From RGIG1959 sp964564305 (GTDB taxonomy: Bacteria; Bacillota; Clostridia; Oscillospirales; Acutalibacteraceae): 19,599 nucleotides of DNA. The notes below the pieces were generated by a model. The model was not told where the DNA came from, searched no databases, and saw only the letters and a list, made by a program, of their open reading frames with translations. The position numbers were made by a program, and so were the translations under genes. Positions 1 through 8,089 of the stretch are shown here, piece by piece (position 1 is the stretch's first letter; each line of letters starts with the position of its first letter). The DNA is taken from contig CAZMAM010000029.1 of the NCBI GenBank assembly GCA_964564305.1, positions 1-19,599 of the forward strand. Direction: 5' to 3'.

Positions 1-66
1 GATATTAAATTGACGAAATTTTTGCCTTTAGACAGGAATTTTTAGAGGTCACCATTAGTTTTTTGA

Positions 67-238
67 TTAAGGCAACACCGCATAAAGAGCGGTTATTGTG
101 CAGTTTTGCAAAAGTTTGCTTCTTTTCCGGTAATCCCCGCAAAACCGTTCAGCTTTTGAAGCGGTTACGGGTGGTTATTCGGCACAGAATCTGCCGAATG
201 CATATCTGTGCGACAATCTCTGTGTGGTATTGCCTTAA
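67..238 (+). repeat. MITE-like dispersed repeat, copy 1 (172 bp)
   Basis: The segment is bounded by inverted ends. The left end reads TTAAGGCAACACCGCATAAA and the complement of the right end reads TTAAGGCAATACCACACAGA, so about 16 of 20 positions match. The right-end subtype continues into ATTGTCG, as in the two other copies at 7008-7187 and 15192-15370, and the orientation is the same as the 7008 copy. The interior is strongly diverged but keeps TCTTTTCCGG as in copy 2. It also holds a perfect 8-bp hairpin (ATTCGGCA at 177-184, TGCCGAAT at 192-199) not seen in the other copies. A 66-codon open frame inside is judged spurious. The element ends 31 bp before the potA start codon, so the pot transcript must cross it or begin within it. 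Confidence 0.75.
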
Positions 239-269
239 ACAGTTCATACGCAGGGGGGAATGATTCCGC

Positions 270-1385
270 GTGAACGATATTATAGAACTAAAAGACATTT
301 CCGTTTCATTTGACGGATCACCTGTATTGGACGGACTAAATTTGCATATTCAAAACGGAGAATTTGTCACGTTATTAGGGCCGTCCGGATGTGGAAAAAC
401 GACCACACTGCGTATTATCGGCGGCTTTATCACACCGGACAAGGGGGATATATTTTTTAACGGACAGCGCATCAACGATTTGCCTCCTCATAAGCGCAAG
501 GTCAACACCATTTTTCAAAGATATGCTTTGTTTCCGCACCTCAATGTGTACGACAATATTGCCTTTGGGATGAGGGTGAACAAAAAGAGCAAGAAGGAAA
601 TTGCCGAAACGGTGGGAGAGATGCTGGCTTTGGTCAATCTCAACGGATTCGAAAAAAGAAGTATTTCCACTTTATCCGGTGGTCAGCAACAGCGTGTTGC
701 CATTGCGCGGGCGCTTGCCAACGATCCTTCCGTACTGCTTTTAGATGAGCCGCTGGCGGCGCTTGATTTAAAATTGCGCAAAGATATGCAGGGTGAATTG
801 AAGGGCATTCAGCAAAGATTGGGCATTACATTTGTGTACGTGACCCACGATCAGGAGGAAGCCCTCTCAATGTCGGACACGGTTGTTGTCATGGACTCAG
901 GTCGAATTCAACAAATCGGTACGCCAATCGATATTTATAATGAGCCGCAAAATGCGTTTGTAGCCGACTTTATAGGTGAAAGTAATATACTGGACGGAAT
1001 CATGCACGAAGATTTCTTGGTAGAATTTTTCGGCAAATCTTTTCGCTGTGTCGATAAAGGATTTCAAAAAGATGAACCCGTGGATGTCGTTGTTCGTCCG
1101 GAGGATATCGATATTGTTCCCTCGGAAGAAGGGGATCTGACCGGCAGAGTTACCGGCATCACCTTTAAGGGAATGCATTATGAAATTATTGTCGATGTGA
1201 ACGGATTTAAATGGATGATTCAAACTACCGATTTTTATCCACAGGACAGTGTTATCGGAATAAAAATAGATCCGCAGGAAATTCAGGTGATGAAAAAATC
1301 CGTTTACTCCGGACGATATGGCGATTACAGCTCTTTTTCGGATGAATTTGACGCGCTTGCGGAAACCGGGGGTGACAAAAAATAA
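270..1385 (+). CDS. potA: Spermidine/putrescine ABC transporter ATP-binding protein PotA
   Basis: This is the cytoplasmic ATPase that powers polyamine import by PotABCD. In the 371-residue product the Walker A motif GPSGCGKTT lies at about residues 37-45, the Q-loop glutamine at 83 (IFQRYALFPH), the signature LSGGQ at 135-139, Walker B LLLDE at 156-160 and the switch histidine at 193 (VTHDQEEA). A C-terminal TOBE-like regulatory domain follows from about 230. Length and motif order are normal for PotA of the CUT1/spermidine ABC class. The start is GTG, chosen because a strong GGGGGGAA ribosome site lies about 9 bases upstream and the N-terminus (IIELKDISVSFDG) fits the family. It is the first gene of potABCD. 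Its TAA stop overlaps the proposed ATA start of potB. A MITE-like repeat sits directly upstream, and I see no convincing promoter between that repeat and the gene. Confidence 0.95.
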   Translation: MNDIIELKDISVSFDGSPVLDGLNLHIQNGEFVTLLGPSGCGKTTTLRIIGGFITPDKGDIFFNGQRINDLPPHKRKVNTIFQRYALFPHLNVYDNIAFGMRVNKKSKKEIAETVGEMLALVNLNGFEKRSISTLSGGQQQRVAIARALANDPSVLLLDEPLAALDLKLRKDMQGELKGIQQRLGITFVYVTHDQEEALSMSDTVVVMDSGRIQQIGTPIDIYNEPQNAFVADFIGESNILDGIMHEDFLVEFFGKSFRCVDKGFQKDEPVDVVVRPEDIDIVPSEEGDLTGRVTGITFKGMHYEIIVDVNGFKWMIQTTDFYPQDSVIGIKIDPQEIQVMKKSVYSGRYGDYSSFSDEFDALAETGGDKK

Positions 1386-2245
1386 AAAAACAACGTTATT
1401 TGGCGTTTCCTTATGGCATATGGATGCTCCTCTTTACCATAGTGCCGATTGGTATTGTTCTGTGGTTTGCCTTTACCGATGCCGACGGACGGTTTACGCT
1501 GGACAATATTGCCGCCATTTTTGCGTATGATAAGGCAGCGGGGGAGACCCTTTTCGCCGATTCTTATGTATCCACGGTGCTATATTCTTTGTGGCTCGGA
1601 TTTTTGGCAACCGTTATCTGTCTTGTTGTCGCTTATCCGCTTGCTTTTTCCATATCCCGTCGTGCGGCGCGTGTTCAGCAAACCATGATTTTATTGCTGA
1701 TGCTTCCCATGTGGATGAATTTTTTGCTTCGTACCACCGCTATTGAAGGATTAATTTCTCAATCCGGTTTAATCAATCAGTTTTTGGGGCTTTTCGGAAT
1801 CGGTCCGTTCACGATGCTCAACACCGACGGTGCCATTGTGTTTGGAATGGTATACGATTTTTTGCCCTATATGATATTACCTCTGTATTCTGTTATGGTT
1901 AAAATTGATCAAAGTGAAATTGAGGCTGCACAAGATCTTGGCGCCAATATTTTCCAGGTATTCAGGCGGATTTTGCTGCCGCTTTCACTGCCGGGCATTG
2001 TAAACGGTATTACGATGGTTTTTGTTCCTTCGGTAAGCACATTTGTCATTTCAACTTTGCTGGGCGGTGGCAAAAGAATGATGATTGGAGATGTGATAGA
2101 AAGCCTCTTTGTCGGTCAATCTCCCAATATGGCCGTAGGTTCCGCACTGTCTCTGATTCTCATGATTTTAATGCTGATTTCCATGATGTTTACCCGTTTA
2201 ACGGAAACCGATAATACGGAATCCGCCGGAGGGTTAATGCCATGA
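1382..2245 (+). CDS. potB: Spermidine/putrescine ABC transporter permease PotB (probable ATA start)
   Basis: This is one of two integral membrane permeases of the polyamine importer. About six hydrophobic segments are visible, and the EAA loop that contacts PotA reads EIEAAQDLGANIFQVFRRI with ILLPLSLPG after it. The reading frame has no ATG or GTG near its 5' end. The only conventional start is TTG at 1400, which lacks a ribosome site and would remove residues before AFPYGIWML. ATA at 1382 would give MKKQRYLAFPYG, the usual basic start of PotB. It has GGGGGTGA centred about 10 bases upstream, and it forms an ATAA overlap with the potA stop, equivalent to the common ATGA. I therefore set the start at 1382 (287 residues). 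With TTG it would be 1400-2245 (281 residues). The 3' end overlaps potC by ATGA. Confidence 0.9.
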   Translation: MKKQRYLAFPYGIWMLLFTIVPIGIVLWFAFTDADGRFTLDNIAAIFAYDKAAGETLFADSYVSTVLYSLWLGFLATVICLVVAYPLAFSISRRAARVQQTMILLLMLPMWMNFLLRTTAIEGLISQSGLINQFLGLFGIGPFTMLNTDGAIVFGMVYDFLPYMILPLYSVMVKIDQSEIEAAQDLGANIFQVFRRILLPLSLPGIVNGITMVFVPSVSTFVISTLLGGGKRMMIGDVIESLFVGQSPNMAVGSALSLILMILMLISMMFTRLTETDNTESAGGLMP

Positions 2246-3033
2246 AAATTTTTTCGCGCATATATAATTTTCTTGTTTTTGCCGTACTATATATTCCGTT
2301 AATCATGGTCGTTGTATTTTCCTTTAACAGCGCAAGGTATACTCCTCTCAAATGGCAGGGATTTTCCACGGAATGGTATGCCCTTTTAATGGAAAACGAA
2401 GAAATCCTGAGTTCGCTCGGCGTGACTTTGCAGGTGGCCGTTATTGCCACATTGGTTTCTACTGTTTTGGGAACGCTTGCCGCCTTGGGAATCTACGCCA
2501 TGAAACGGCGTTATCGAAGAATTTTTCTGGCCATCAATCAAATTCCCATGGTGAGTCCGGAAATTGTGACGGCAGTTGCTTTTATGCTGTTATTTGTCGC
2601 TGTTTCGGCATACATTCCCGCTCTGCGACCGGGATTTTTACCGCTTTGCATTGCGCACATCACTTTTTGTGTCCCGTATGTTGTGCTGCAAGTCAGCCCA
2701 AAACTGAGGCAAATGGATAAAAGTCTGTTTGAAGCGGCGCTTGATTTGGGCTGTACTCCTGTTCAGGCTTTTTGTAAAACAATGATCCCGGAAATTTTAC
2801 CCGGAATCTTTACCGGTGCGTTGATGGCCTTCACCATTTCGTTAGATGATTTTGCTATCAGTTATTTCACTTCCGGGTCTTCCGCTCAGACCCTTTCGGT
2901 GACCATCTATTCTATGGTTAAGCGTCAGGTTACACCGGAAATATATGCGCTTTCCACTTTAATGTTCGGAACGGTGTTCGTGCTGTTAATCTTGGCCAAT
3001 ATGGGACAGCGTAAAAACAGAAAAAAAGTGTAG
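2242..3033 (+). CDS. potC: Spermidine/putrescine ABC transporter permease PotC
   Basis: This is the second membrane permease of PotABCD, 263 residues, a normal length. It has an N-terminal membrane segment (FLVFAVLYIPLIMVVVFSFNSA) whose FNSAR motif is typical of PotC, and several further hydrophobic helices. The EAA loop LFEAALDLGCTPVQAFCKTMIPEILPGIF is where PotA docks. The next segment, ALMAFTISLDDFAISYFTSG, is also characteristic of PotC. The ATG start overlaps the potB stop (ATGA), and the stop codon is directly followed by the potD GTG. The two permeases and the binding protein are therefore tightly packed and probably translationally coupled. Confidence 0.95.
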   Translation: MKIFSRIYNFLVFAVLYIPLIMVVVFSFNSARYTPLKWQGFSTEWYALLMENEEILSSLGVTLQVAVIATLVSTVLGTLAALGIYAMKRRYRRIFLAINQIPMVSPEIVTAVAFMLLFVAVSAYIPALRPGFLPLCIAHITFCVPYVVLQVSPKLRQMDKSLFEAALDLGCTPVQAFCKTMIPEILPGIFTGALMAFTISLDDFAISYFTSGSSAQTLSVTIYSMVKRQVTPEIYALSTLMFGTVFVLLILANMGQRKNRKKV

Positions 3034-4188
3034 GTGATACGGGCATTGAACAAATGGGTCATTATTTTACTCTGTCCGCTTCTCCTTATCTGCAGCGGAT
3101 GCCACAGCGGTCTGCTAGACGAAAAAAATGCAAATCCTGCAAGCAATGGGGAAGAGGAGCCTCCCATCTGGGATTGGCAGAAGGAACCGGCGCATACAAA
3201 GACCGGCGTCACCTTGAATGTCTACAATTGGGGAGAGTACATCGACGTCGATTATTTAGATGTCAATAAGGCTTTTACCCATATAACCGGTATTGATGTC
3301 AATTATAAAACTTTTGACAGCAACGAAGATATGTATGCGCTGATTCGATCCGGAGCCGCCGATTACGATGTGGTCATACCTTCGGATTATATGATTGGCA
3401 GAATGATTCAGGACGGAATGTTGGCCAAGTTGAATTTTGACAATATTCCCAACTACCAATACATTGACGATCAATATAAACATCTGAATTTTGATCCAAA
3501 TAACGAATACTCCGTGCCATATACATGGGGAGTCGTCGGCATTTATTACAATAAAAAATATGTGGATCCGGAAGATTTGGAGCAGGGTTGGGAACTGCTG
3601 TGGGACGAAAAGTACAGCGGAAAAATTTTAATGATTAACAATCCTCGTGACGCTTTCGGAATAGCGGAAATGCTGCTCGGTTATTCGCTCAATACAACCG
3701 ATGAATCGAAATTGTATACCTGTTATGAAAAATTGAAAGAACAGCGCAAGGTCATACAAGGATATGCGATGGATCGTACATTTAACCGCATGATTAATGA
3801 AGAGGCTTACATAGCTCCTTATTACAACGGAGATGCCACCATAATGATGGGGGAAGAGGGAAACGATGCCATCGATTTCTACATTCCGAAACAAGGTACC
3901 AATTTATTTGTGGATTCGGCATGTGTACTGTCGACCACCCGGCATCAATCCGAAGCAGAAGCGTATATCAATTTTTTGTGTCGCCCGGAAGTAGCGCTTG
4001 CCAATGCGGAATATATCGGATATTCCTCTCCGCATACGGAGGCGAGGTCTTTGCTTCCCGAAAATATTAAAAACGATCCCGTGTTTTATCCTCCAGCCGA
4101 TATACTGGATAACTCCGAAGTATATCTCTCGTTACCGGATGAAACCAACCGCTTTATGGATGAATTGTGGCTGAAACTCAAGCGATAA
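3034..4188 (+). CDS. potD: Polyamine ABC transporter substrate-binding lipoprotein PotD
   Basis: This is the extracellular polyamine-binding protein of the PotABCD importer, predicted to be anchored as a lipoprotein. The 384-residue product begins MIRALNKWVIILLCPLLLICSGC, a charged start and hydrophobic core ending at a lipobox-like cysteine at residue 23. The -3 position is Cys rather than the usual Leu, so the lipobox is slightly unusual. The mature part contains the signature LNVYNWGEYID, then YDVVIPSDYMI, YTWGVVGIYYNKKYV and NPRDAFGIAEMLL, all typical of PotD-like proteins (SBP family 1). GTG at 3034 follows the potC stop without a gap and gives a complete signal peptide. It is the last gene of the operon. 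A 117-bp gap with no clear terminator separates it from the next gene. Confidence 0.95.
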   Translation: MIRALNKWVIILLCPLLLICSGCHSGLLDEKNANPASNGEEEPPIWDWQKEPAHTKTGVTLNVYNWGEYIDVDYLDVNKAFTHITGIDVNYKTFDSNEDMYALIRSGAADYDVVIPSDYMIGRMIQDGMLAKLNFDNIPNYQYIDDQYKHLNFDPNNEYSVPYTWGVVGIYYNKKYVDPEDLEQGWELLWDEKYSGKILMINNPRDAFGIAEMLLGYSLNTTDESKLYTCYEKLKEQRKVIQGYAMDRTFNRMINEEAYIAPYYNGDATIMMGEEGNDAIDFYIPKQGTNLFVDSACVLSTTRHQSEAEAYINFLCRPEVALANAEYIGYSSPHTEARSLLPENIKNDPVFYPPADILDNSEVYLSLPDETNRFMDELWLKLKR

Positions 4189-4305
4189 ACACATGCATAA
4201 GCTTGCATAATTTAATTCCTGACAAGATGGCCGTATGATGAATGACTGTTCAACATGTGTCAAAGAATATTTCATGGAATCTTTTCTGACAAGGGGATCA
4301 GGTTT

Positions 4306-5184
4306 ATGCTGACAACACTACACAACGAATGGTTAACCGTAACCACCGAAAGCAAAGGTGCAGAAATGCAAAGTTTGATCGCTCAAGATGGTATTTCTTA
4401 TCTTTGGGACGGTAAAAAGCCGTTCTGGGGACGCCGATCGCCGACATTATTTCCCATTATCGGCAAATTGAGAGATAATCATGCCCTTTCTGCGAGCGGG
4501 AATATTGATCTCCCCAAACACGGCTTTTGCCGGGATGCTCCGTTTGAGCTTTTGACATCCGATGATATATCGGTGACGTATGCGTTTTCGGATACTCATG
4601 AAACACGAGAAAGGTATCCGTTCCACTTTCGGCTTTTGGTCACACATTCTCTTCAGGGAAAATCGGTGACCACCTCCTATACGGTGGAAAATACGGGAGA
4701 TAACCCAATGCCTTATTGCGTTGGCGGACATCCCGCATTTCATGTTCCGCTTTCCGAAGATGAAGCATTTACCGATTACATCGTTGAATTTGACCAACCG
4801 GAAACCGCAGATTGTCCTTTAATTGATACAGACAGCGGACTAATCGATGATTCCGTTTACAATCGTTTATTGACCAATGACAGGAGTTTTCGTCTTAATC
4901 ATGTTCTTTTTCGGCAAGATGCGTTGATTTTTGACCATTTACACTCTCAGGGTGCCAAATTGTATTCTTCTTTATCCGGGCACGGGGTGCATATGGAATT
5001 TGGGGACTTTTGTACGTTTGCCGTATGGTCACCGGTAAAAGACGCTCCATTTGTTTGCTTTGAACCGTGGCAGGGAGGAGCGACACGCAAAAGTGAGGAC
5101 GATTGGTTTGAACACAAACACGGTGCGGTAGTCGCATTACCCGGAGAAAGCCGATGCTTTTCTTACACGATAACCGTGCTTTAA
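4306..5184 (+). CDS. Aldose 1-epimerase family protein (LacX-like mutarotase)
   Basis: This is a galactose-mutarotase-fold protein, 292 residues, of the LacX branch, expected to interconvert alpha and beta anomers of a sugar or sugar phosphate in the cytoplasm. Visible family marks are SYLWDGKKPFWGRRSPTLFP and IIGKLRDN near the N-terminus, GGHPAFHVPL with the probable catalytic His in the middle, and CFEPWQG with the probable catalytic Glu near the C-terminus. The frame is open from 4255, but I place the start at ATG 4306 because AAGGGG lies 9 bases upstream and the family begins near LTTLHNEWLTV. The substrate cannot be read from sequence. It opens a four-gene run (with a HAD phosphatase, a GDSL hydrolase and rlmH) with gaps under 20 bp, probably one transcript. 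Confidence 0.88.
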   Translation: MLTTLHNEWLTVTTESKGAEMQSLIAQDGISYLWDGKKPFWGRRSPTLFPIIGKLRDNHALSASGNIDLPKHGFCRDAPFELLTSDDISVTYAFSDTHETRERYPFHFRLLVTHSLQGKSVTTSYTVENTGDNPMPYCVGGHPAFHVPLSEDEAFTDYIVEFDQPETADCPLIDTDSGLIDDSVYNRLLTNDRSFRLNHVLFRQDALIFDHLHSQGAKLYSSLSGHGVHMEFGDFCTFAVWSPVKDAPFVCFEPWQGGATRKSEDDWFEHKHGAVVALPGESRCFSYTITVL

Positions 5185-5201
5185 GTCAGCCGTTTTGAAG
5201 C

Positions 5202-5900
5202 ATGGATACGCTCATTAAGGCCGTACTTTTCGATCTTGACGGAACTCTGGCCGACACATTGCCTGATCTTGCCGATTCCGCAAATGCGGTATTTGCTCAA
5301 TACGGATATTCGACCCATTCCTTGGAACAGTACCGTTATTTTGTGGGACACGGTGTTCGCCAATTGATTAAATCCGCCTGCAATGTACAGGACGAAACGG
5401 AATTAAATCTTTTGCTTGCATCTTTTATGCAAATATATAACTGCAATTGTTTGCATAAAACCACGCCTTACCCAAAGGCGCAAGAAGTAATTCAACAATT
5501 AAAAAAACTCGGATTGCATCTGGCGGTCATCACCAATAAACCGAATGAGCAGGCGACCAAAATAGTCGAATGCTTTTACAGCGATTGTTTCGAGATGGTT
5601 CAGGGCGGAACGGCAACCAGCCCGCGTAAACCGGATCCGACCGTGGTGCTTCAAACGTTGAATGTTTGGGGCATTTCACCGGAGGAAGCCGTCTTTGTCG
5701 GAGATTCCGAAGTGGACGTGCAAACCGCGCAATTGTCGGGTACTCATTTTCTGGGAGTAACTTTCGGTTATCGCCGGGAGGATGAGTTGAAAAACGCGGG
5801 AGCAAAATATTTTATTTCTTCGTACGATCAATTGGTTTTCGCAATAGGTCAATGGCGTTTGAAGGGGGACAATGTTTATGAAGATTGTATTTCAAGGTGA
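5202..5900 (+). CDS. HAD-superfamily phosphatase, phosphoglycolate phosphatase (Gph)-like
   Basis: This cytoplasmic phosphatase of HAD subfamily IA is 232 residues long. Motif I is FDLDGTLADT near the N-terminus, with the nucleophile and acid Asp pair. The helical cap follows (SANAVFAQYGY...VGHGVRQLI), then motif II VITNKP, motif III in RKPDPTVV and motif IV VFVGDSEVDVQTA. This order is that of Gph and PpaX-type enzymes. The true substrate could be 2-phosphoglycolate or another small phosphate ester, so no symbol is given. It begins 17 bp after the LacX-like gene with only a weak ribosome site. Its 3' end overlaps the start of the GDSL hydrolase gene by 23 bp, which suggests coupled translation. 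Confidence 0.87.
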   Translation: MDTLIKAVLFDLDGTLADTLPDLADSANAVFAQYGYSTHSLEQYRYFVGHGVRQLIKSACNVQDETELNLLLASFMQIYNCNCLHKTTPYPKAQEVIQQLKKLGLHLAVITNKPNEQATKIVECFYSDCFEMVQGGTATSPRKPDPTVVLQTLNVWGISPEEAVFVGDSEVDVQTAQLSGTHFLGVTFGYRREDELKNAGAKYFISSYDQLVFAIGQWRLKGDNVYEDCISR

Positions 5901-6498
5901 CAGCCTGACCGACTGTAACCGCCGGTATGAAGATCCTTTAGATTTAGGTGACGGTTATGTGGCCGCTGCATCAAAAAATATTGCATCGCACTACCCGAAT
6001 CAAACATTTATTTTTCTCAACCGCGGTGTAAGCGGCGATCGAACATGGGAATTGCTTCAACGGTGGCAGAAAGATACCATTGATTTGCAGCCGGATATTT
6101 TGACGCTTATGATTGGCGTCAACGATACCTGGCGGCGTTACGACAGCAACGATCCTACTTCACCACAAGATTATGAATACAATCTGCGCCGTCTGCTGGA
6201 TGACGTCAAATCGCATACCCAATCAAAAATATTGATGATTGAGCCTTTCTTAGCACATGAAGATACCGATTTATGGAGAGAGGATTTTACTTGGAAATTA
6301 AGTGCTTTTCGGCGAGTTTCCCGCCAATATGCAAATGCGTATTTGCCGATGGATGGGATTATGGCTATGATGTGTGTAGAAAAATCTCCTCAGACGTGGT
6401 CAGAAGACGGTATTCACCTGATTCAACCGGGAATTGAACGCATGGGTGAATACGTTGCCCAAGCTCTTTTTCCTTTGATTGATTCTCTTATTCAGTGA
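5878..6498 (+). CDS. SGNH/GDSL-family hydrolase
   Basis: This is a small 206-residue serine esterase or lipase-like hydrolase. Block I is FQGDSLTDCNR, with the nucleophile Ser at residue 9. Block II is the Gly in NRGVSGDRTW, block III the Asn in MIGVNDTWRR, and block V DGIH (Asp177, His180), completing the catalytic set. There is no signal peptide, so it should act in the cytoplasm, perhaps on acylated sugars or similar esters. The frame has ATGs at 5872 and 5878. GAAGGGGGA at 5861-5869 is well spaced only for 5878, and MKIVFQGDS is the usual family start. It overlaps the preceding phosphatase gene and ends 3 bp before rlmH. Confidence 0.88.
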   Translation: MKIVFQGDSLTDCNRRYEDPLDLGDGYVAAASKNIASHYPNQTFIFLNRGVSGDRTWELLQRWQKDTIDLQPDILTLMIGVNDTWRRYDSNDPTSPQDYEYNLRRLLDDVKSHTQSKILMIEPFLAHEDTDLWREDFTWKLSAFRRVSRQYANAYLPMDGIMAMMCVEKSPQTWSEDGIHLIQPGIERMGEYVAQALFPLIDSLIQ

Positions 6499-6501
6499 GT
6501 T

Positions 6502-6984
6502 ATGCTGAAATTTACCGTTTTATGCATCGGAAAACTTAAAGAACCGTTTTGGCAGGACGCATGTGAAGAATACACCAAGCGCCTACATTCTTTATGCCGT
6601 TTTCAAGTGGTTGAAATACCGGAGGCACGATCTCCGGCAACGCCTTCTTCTGCCCAAATCGACGCCATAATCCGTACGGAAGGGGAGAGGTTATGGAAAA
6701 AAGTCGATTCTTCCAGCGTGTCGATCGCACTTTGCGTTGAGGGTATTACGCTTTCTTCCGCACAATTTGCCAAAACAATCGATCAATACGCTGTAAACGG
6801 TGAAGGCCATTTCACATTTTTGATTGGCGGTTCATGGGGCCTGTCACCGAACGTCAAGCAAAAAGCGCGAATCCGACTTTCCCTGTCTGCCATGACATTT
6901 CCGCATATGCTGGCGCGTGTAATGCTCTGCGAACAAATTTACCGCGCCGTGCAAATTCTATATGGTAGGCCGTATGATAAATAA
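6502..6984 (+). CDS. rlmH: 23S rRNA (pseudouridine(1915)-N(3))-methyltransferase RlmH
   Basis: This SPOUT-class methyltransferase uses S-adenosylmethionine to N3-methylate pseudouridine 1915 in helix 69 of 23S rRNA. The 160-residue length is normal. Recognition rests on the N-terminal LCIGKLKEPFWQDACEEYTKRL, the SAM-binding knot FLIGGSWGLSPNVKQKA, and the C-terminal block LSLSAMTFPHMLARVMLCEQIYRAVQILYGRPYDK, all close to the family. It usually acts on the assembled 70S ribosome as a homodimer. The start ATG is 3 bp after the stop of the GDSL gene. It is the last gene of the plus-strand run: a MITE-like repeat begins 24 bp after its stop, followed by a terminator hairpin. Confidence 0.96.
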   Translation: MLKFTVLCIGKLKEPFWQDACEEYTKRLHSLCRFQVVEIPEARSPATPSSAQIDAIIRTEGERLWKKVDSSSVSIALCVEGITLSSAQFAKTIDQYAVNGEGHFTFLIGGSWGLSPNVKQKARIRLSLSAMTFPHMLARVMLCEQIYRAVQILYGRPYDK

Positions 6985-7007
6985 CGAAGTATACAAACAA
7001 ATACAAG

Positions 7008-7187
7008 TCAAGGCACACCGTGCAAAGACCGGTTTCTGCGCGATGACTACCTCTCTGCGAACGACTTTTTCGTCATATTTTTCAAAATCATTGCAAATAC
7101 ACAATGTATTCGTTGTGGTTTTCGATTCGTCTGACGAAAAATCCGCTCTCACTTCACACAAGACAATCTTTATGCGATATTGCCTAA
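7008..7187 (+). repeat. MITE-like dispersed repeat, copy 3 (180 bp)
   Basis: The left end reads TCAAGGCACACCGTGCAAAG followed by ACCGG. The complement of the right end reads TTAGGCAATATCGCATAAAG followed by ATTGTC. Both match the corresponding ends of the copy at 15192-15370 in inverted orientation (that copy: TTAAGGCAACACTGCACAAG then GACCGG, and TTAGGGCAATACGCATAAAG then ATTGTCG). The interior is also alignable, notably TCTGACGAAAAATCCGCTC against the complement of GAGCGAATTTTTCGTCAGA. Identity over the whole is roughly 65-70 percent by eye. It lies between the rlmH stop and its terminator, so it would be transcribed with rlmH. Open frames crossing it on both strands are judged non-coding. 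Confidence 0.85.
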
Positions 7188-7190
7188 GAA

Positions 7191-7220
7191 AACGCATCGG
7201 AAACGAACAGCCGATGCGTT
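7191..7220. terminator. Bidirectional intrinsic terminator between convergent genes
   Basis: A perfect 10-bp stem AACGCATCGG / CCGATGCGTT with a 10-nt loop is followed on the plus strand by TATTTT and on the minus strand by TTCTTAG, with TT already at the stem end. It lies between the plus-strand rlmH run and the minus-strand NagD-like gene, where a two-way terminator is expected. Confidence 0.85.
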
Positions 7221-7266
7221 TATTTTCAGCCACTTATTCTTTTACTTTTTTTATGGGTAAGTTTTT

Positions 7267-8064
7267 TTATTGCAAGTAAGGAATACAATCGGATAAACGG
7301 TTGACGACTAAATCCGGTTGAATGGATGAATGCATCAAATCACACCTGTTTGTTTCTCCGGTTAAAACCAAAATGCTGAATATGCCCTGTTTTTTCCCTG
7401 CAGCAATATCGGTATACAGCCGATCCCCGCAAATGGCACATTGGGAAACGGGAACAGCGGTTATACGTGCCGCACACTCAAAAATATCTCGATGCGGTTT
7501 TCCGATAATTCTGTCCGGGTATCGGTTGGTACTGGCGTGAATCAGAGCTGTAACGGAACCCAAATCCGGCATAAAACCGTTTTCGGTAGGACAGTTGATA
7601 TCCGGGTGAGTGGCAAGATAGGGGAGACCCGCGCGTACATAATTACAGCAATCCCACAACTTTTGGTATGAAAGCTCTGTATCAAAAGCCGTAAGAACCA
7701 CATCCGGATCGGTGTCCGTAATCGGTAAACCATACTGAATCAATTCTTCCCGAAGTGCGTGATTGCCTAAAAGCCATATTTTTTTGCCCGGATATTCTCT
7801 CTTTAAAATATCCGCTGCTGCTTGTCCGCTGGTAAGCAGTTCATCTGATGCAACGGAGATGCCCAATTGATTCAATTTTTGAATATACATCCGTCCGCTT
7901 TTCGAGGAATTATTGGTTAGGAAAATGATTTTTCGTCCGGTTCGACGCACCGCATCCAAAAATTCCATTGTGCCGTTGATCAATCGGTTGCCTAAATAAA
8001 CGGTGCCATCCATATCCAAAAAGAAACATTGTATGTGTGCCAACACACCGGAAACATCTTGCAT
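7267..8064 (-). CDS. HAD-IIA family hydrolase, NagD/AraL-like sugar-phosphate phosphatase
   Basis: This cytoplasmic HAD subfamily IIA phosphatase has 265 residues. Motif I is FFLDMDGTVYLGN (Asp17 and Asp19), then IIFLTNNSSKSG as motif II, a C2-type cap, IIGKPHRDIF as motif III and AICGDRLYTDIAAG as motif IV. NagD and AraL relatives dephosphorylate nucleotide monophosphates or small sugar phosphates with low specificity, so the physiological substrate is open. The frame is open further upstream to 8178, into the recombinase gene. ATG at 8064 is preferred because AAGGGAA lies 9 bases before it and MQDVSGVLAHIQCFFLDMDGT matches the family start. This leaves 25 bp after the tyrosine recombinase stop, so the two genes are probably co-transcribed. 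The shared terminator lies 46 bp downstream. Confidence 0.9.
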   Translation of the reverse strand: MQDVSGVLAHIQCFFLDMDGTVYLGNRLINGTMEFLDAVRRTGRKIIFLTNNSSKSGRMYIQKLNQLGISVASDELLTSGQAAADILKREYPGKKIWLLGNHALREELIQYGLPITDTDPDVVLTAFDTELSYQKLWDCCNYVRAGLPYLATHPDINCPTENGFMPDLGSVTALIHASTNRYPDRIIGKPHRDIFECAARITAVPVSQCAICGDRLYTDIAAGKKQGIFSILVLTGETNRCDLMHSSIQPDLVVNRLSDCIPYLQ

Positions 8065-8089
8065 GCATAAACATTCCCTTACCCGAATT

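Noticed and set aside
63..263. 66-codon ORF upstream of potA
   Set aside because: It lies almost wholly within the dispersed repeat, has no ribosome site or recognisable domain, and is explained by the repeat.
4189..4260. ACACATG ... CATGTGT inverted repeat between potD and the LacX-like gene
   Set aside because: Only 7-bp arms separated by 58 bases, with no T-run. A TATGAT at 4234 also has no acceptable -35 partner.
6962..7279. 105-codon plus-strand ORF and an antisense 91-codon ORF after rlmH
   Set aside because: Both start inside rlmH or the NagD-like gene region, run through the repeat and across the terminator hairpin, and have low-complexity ends.
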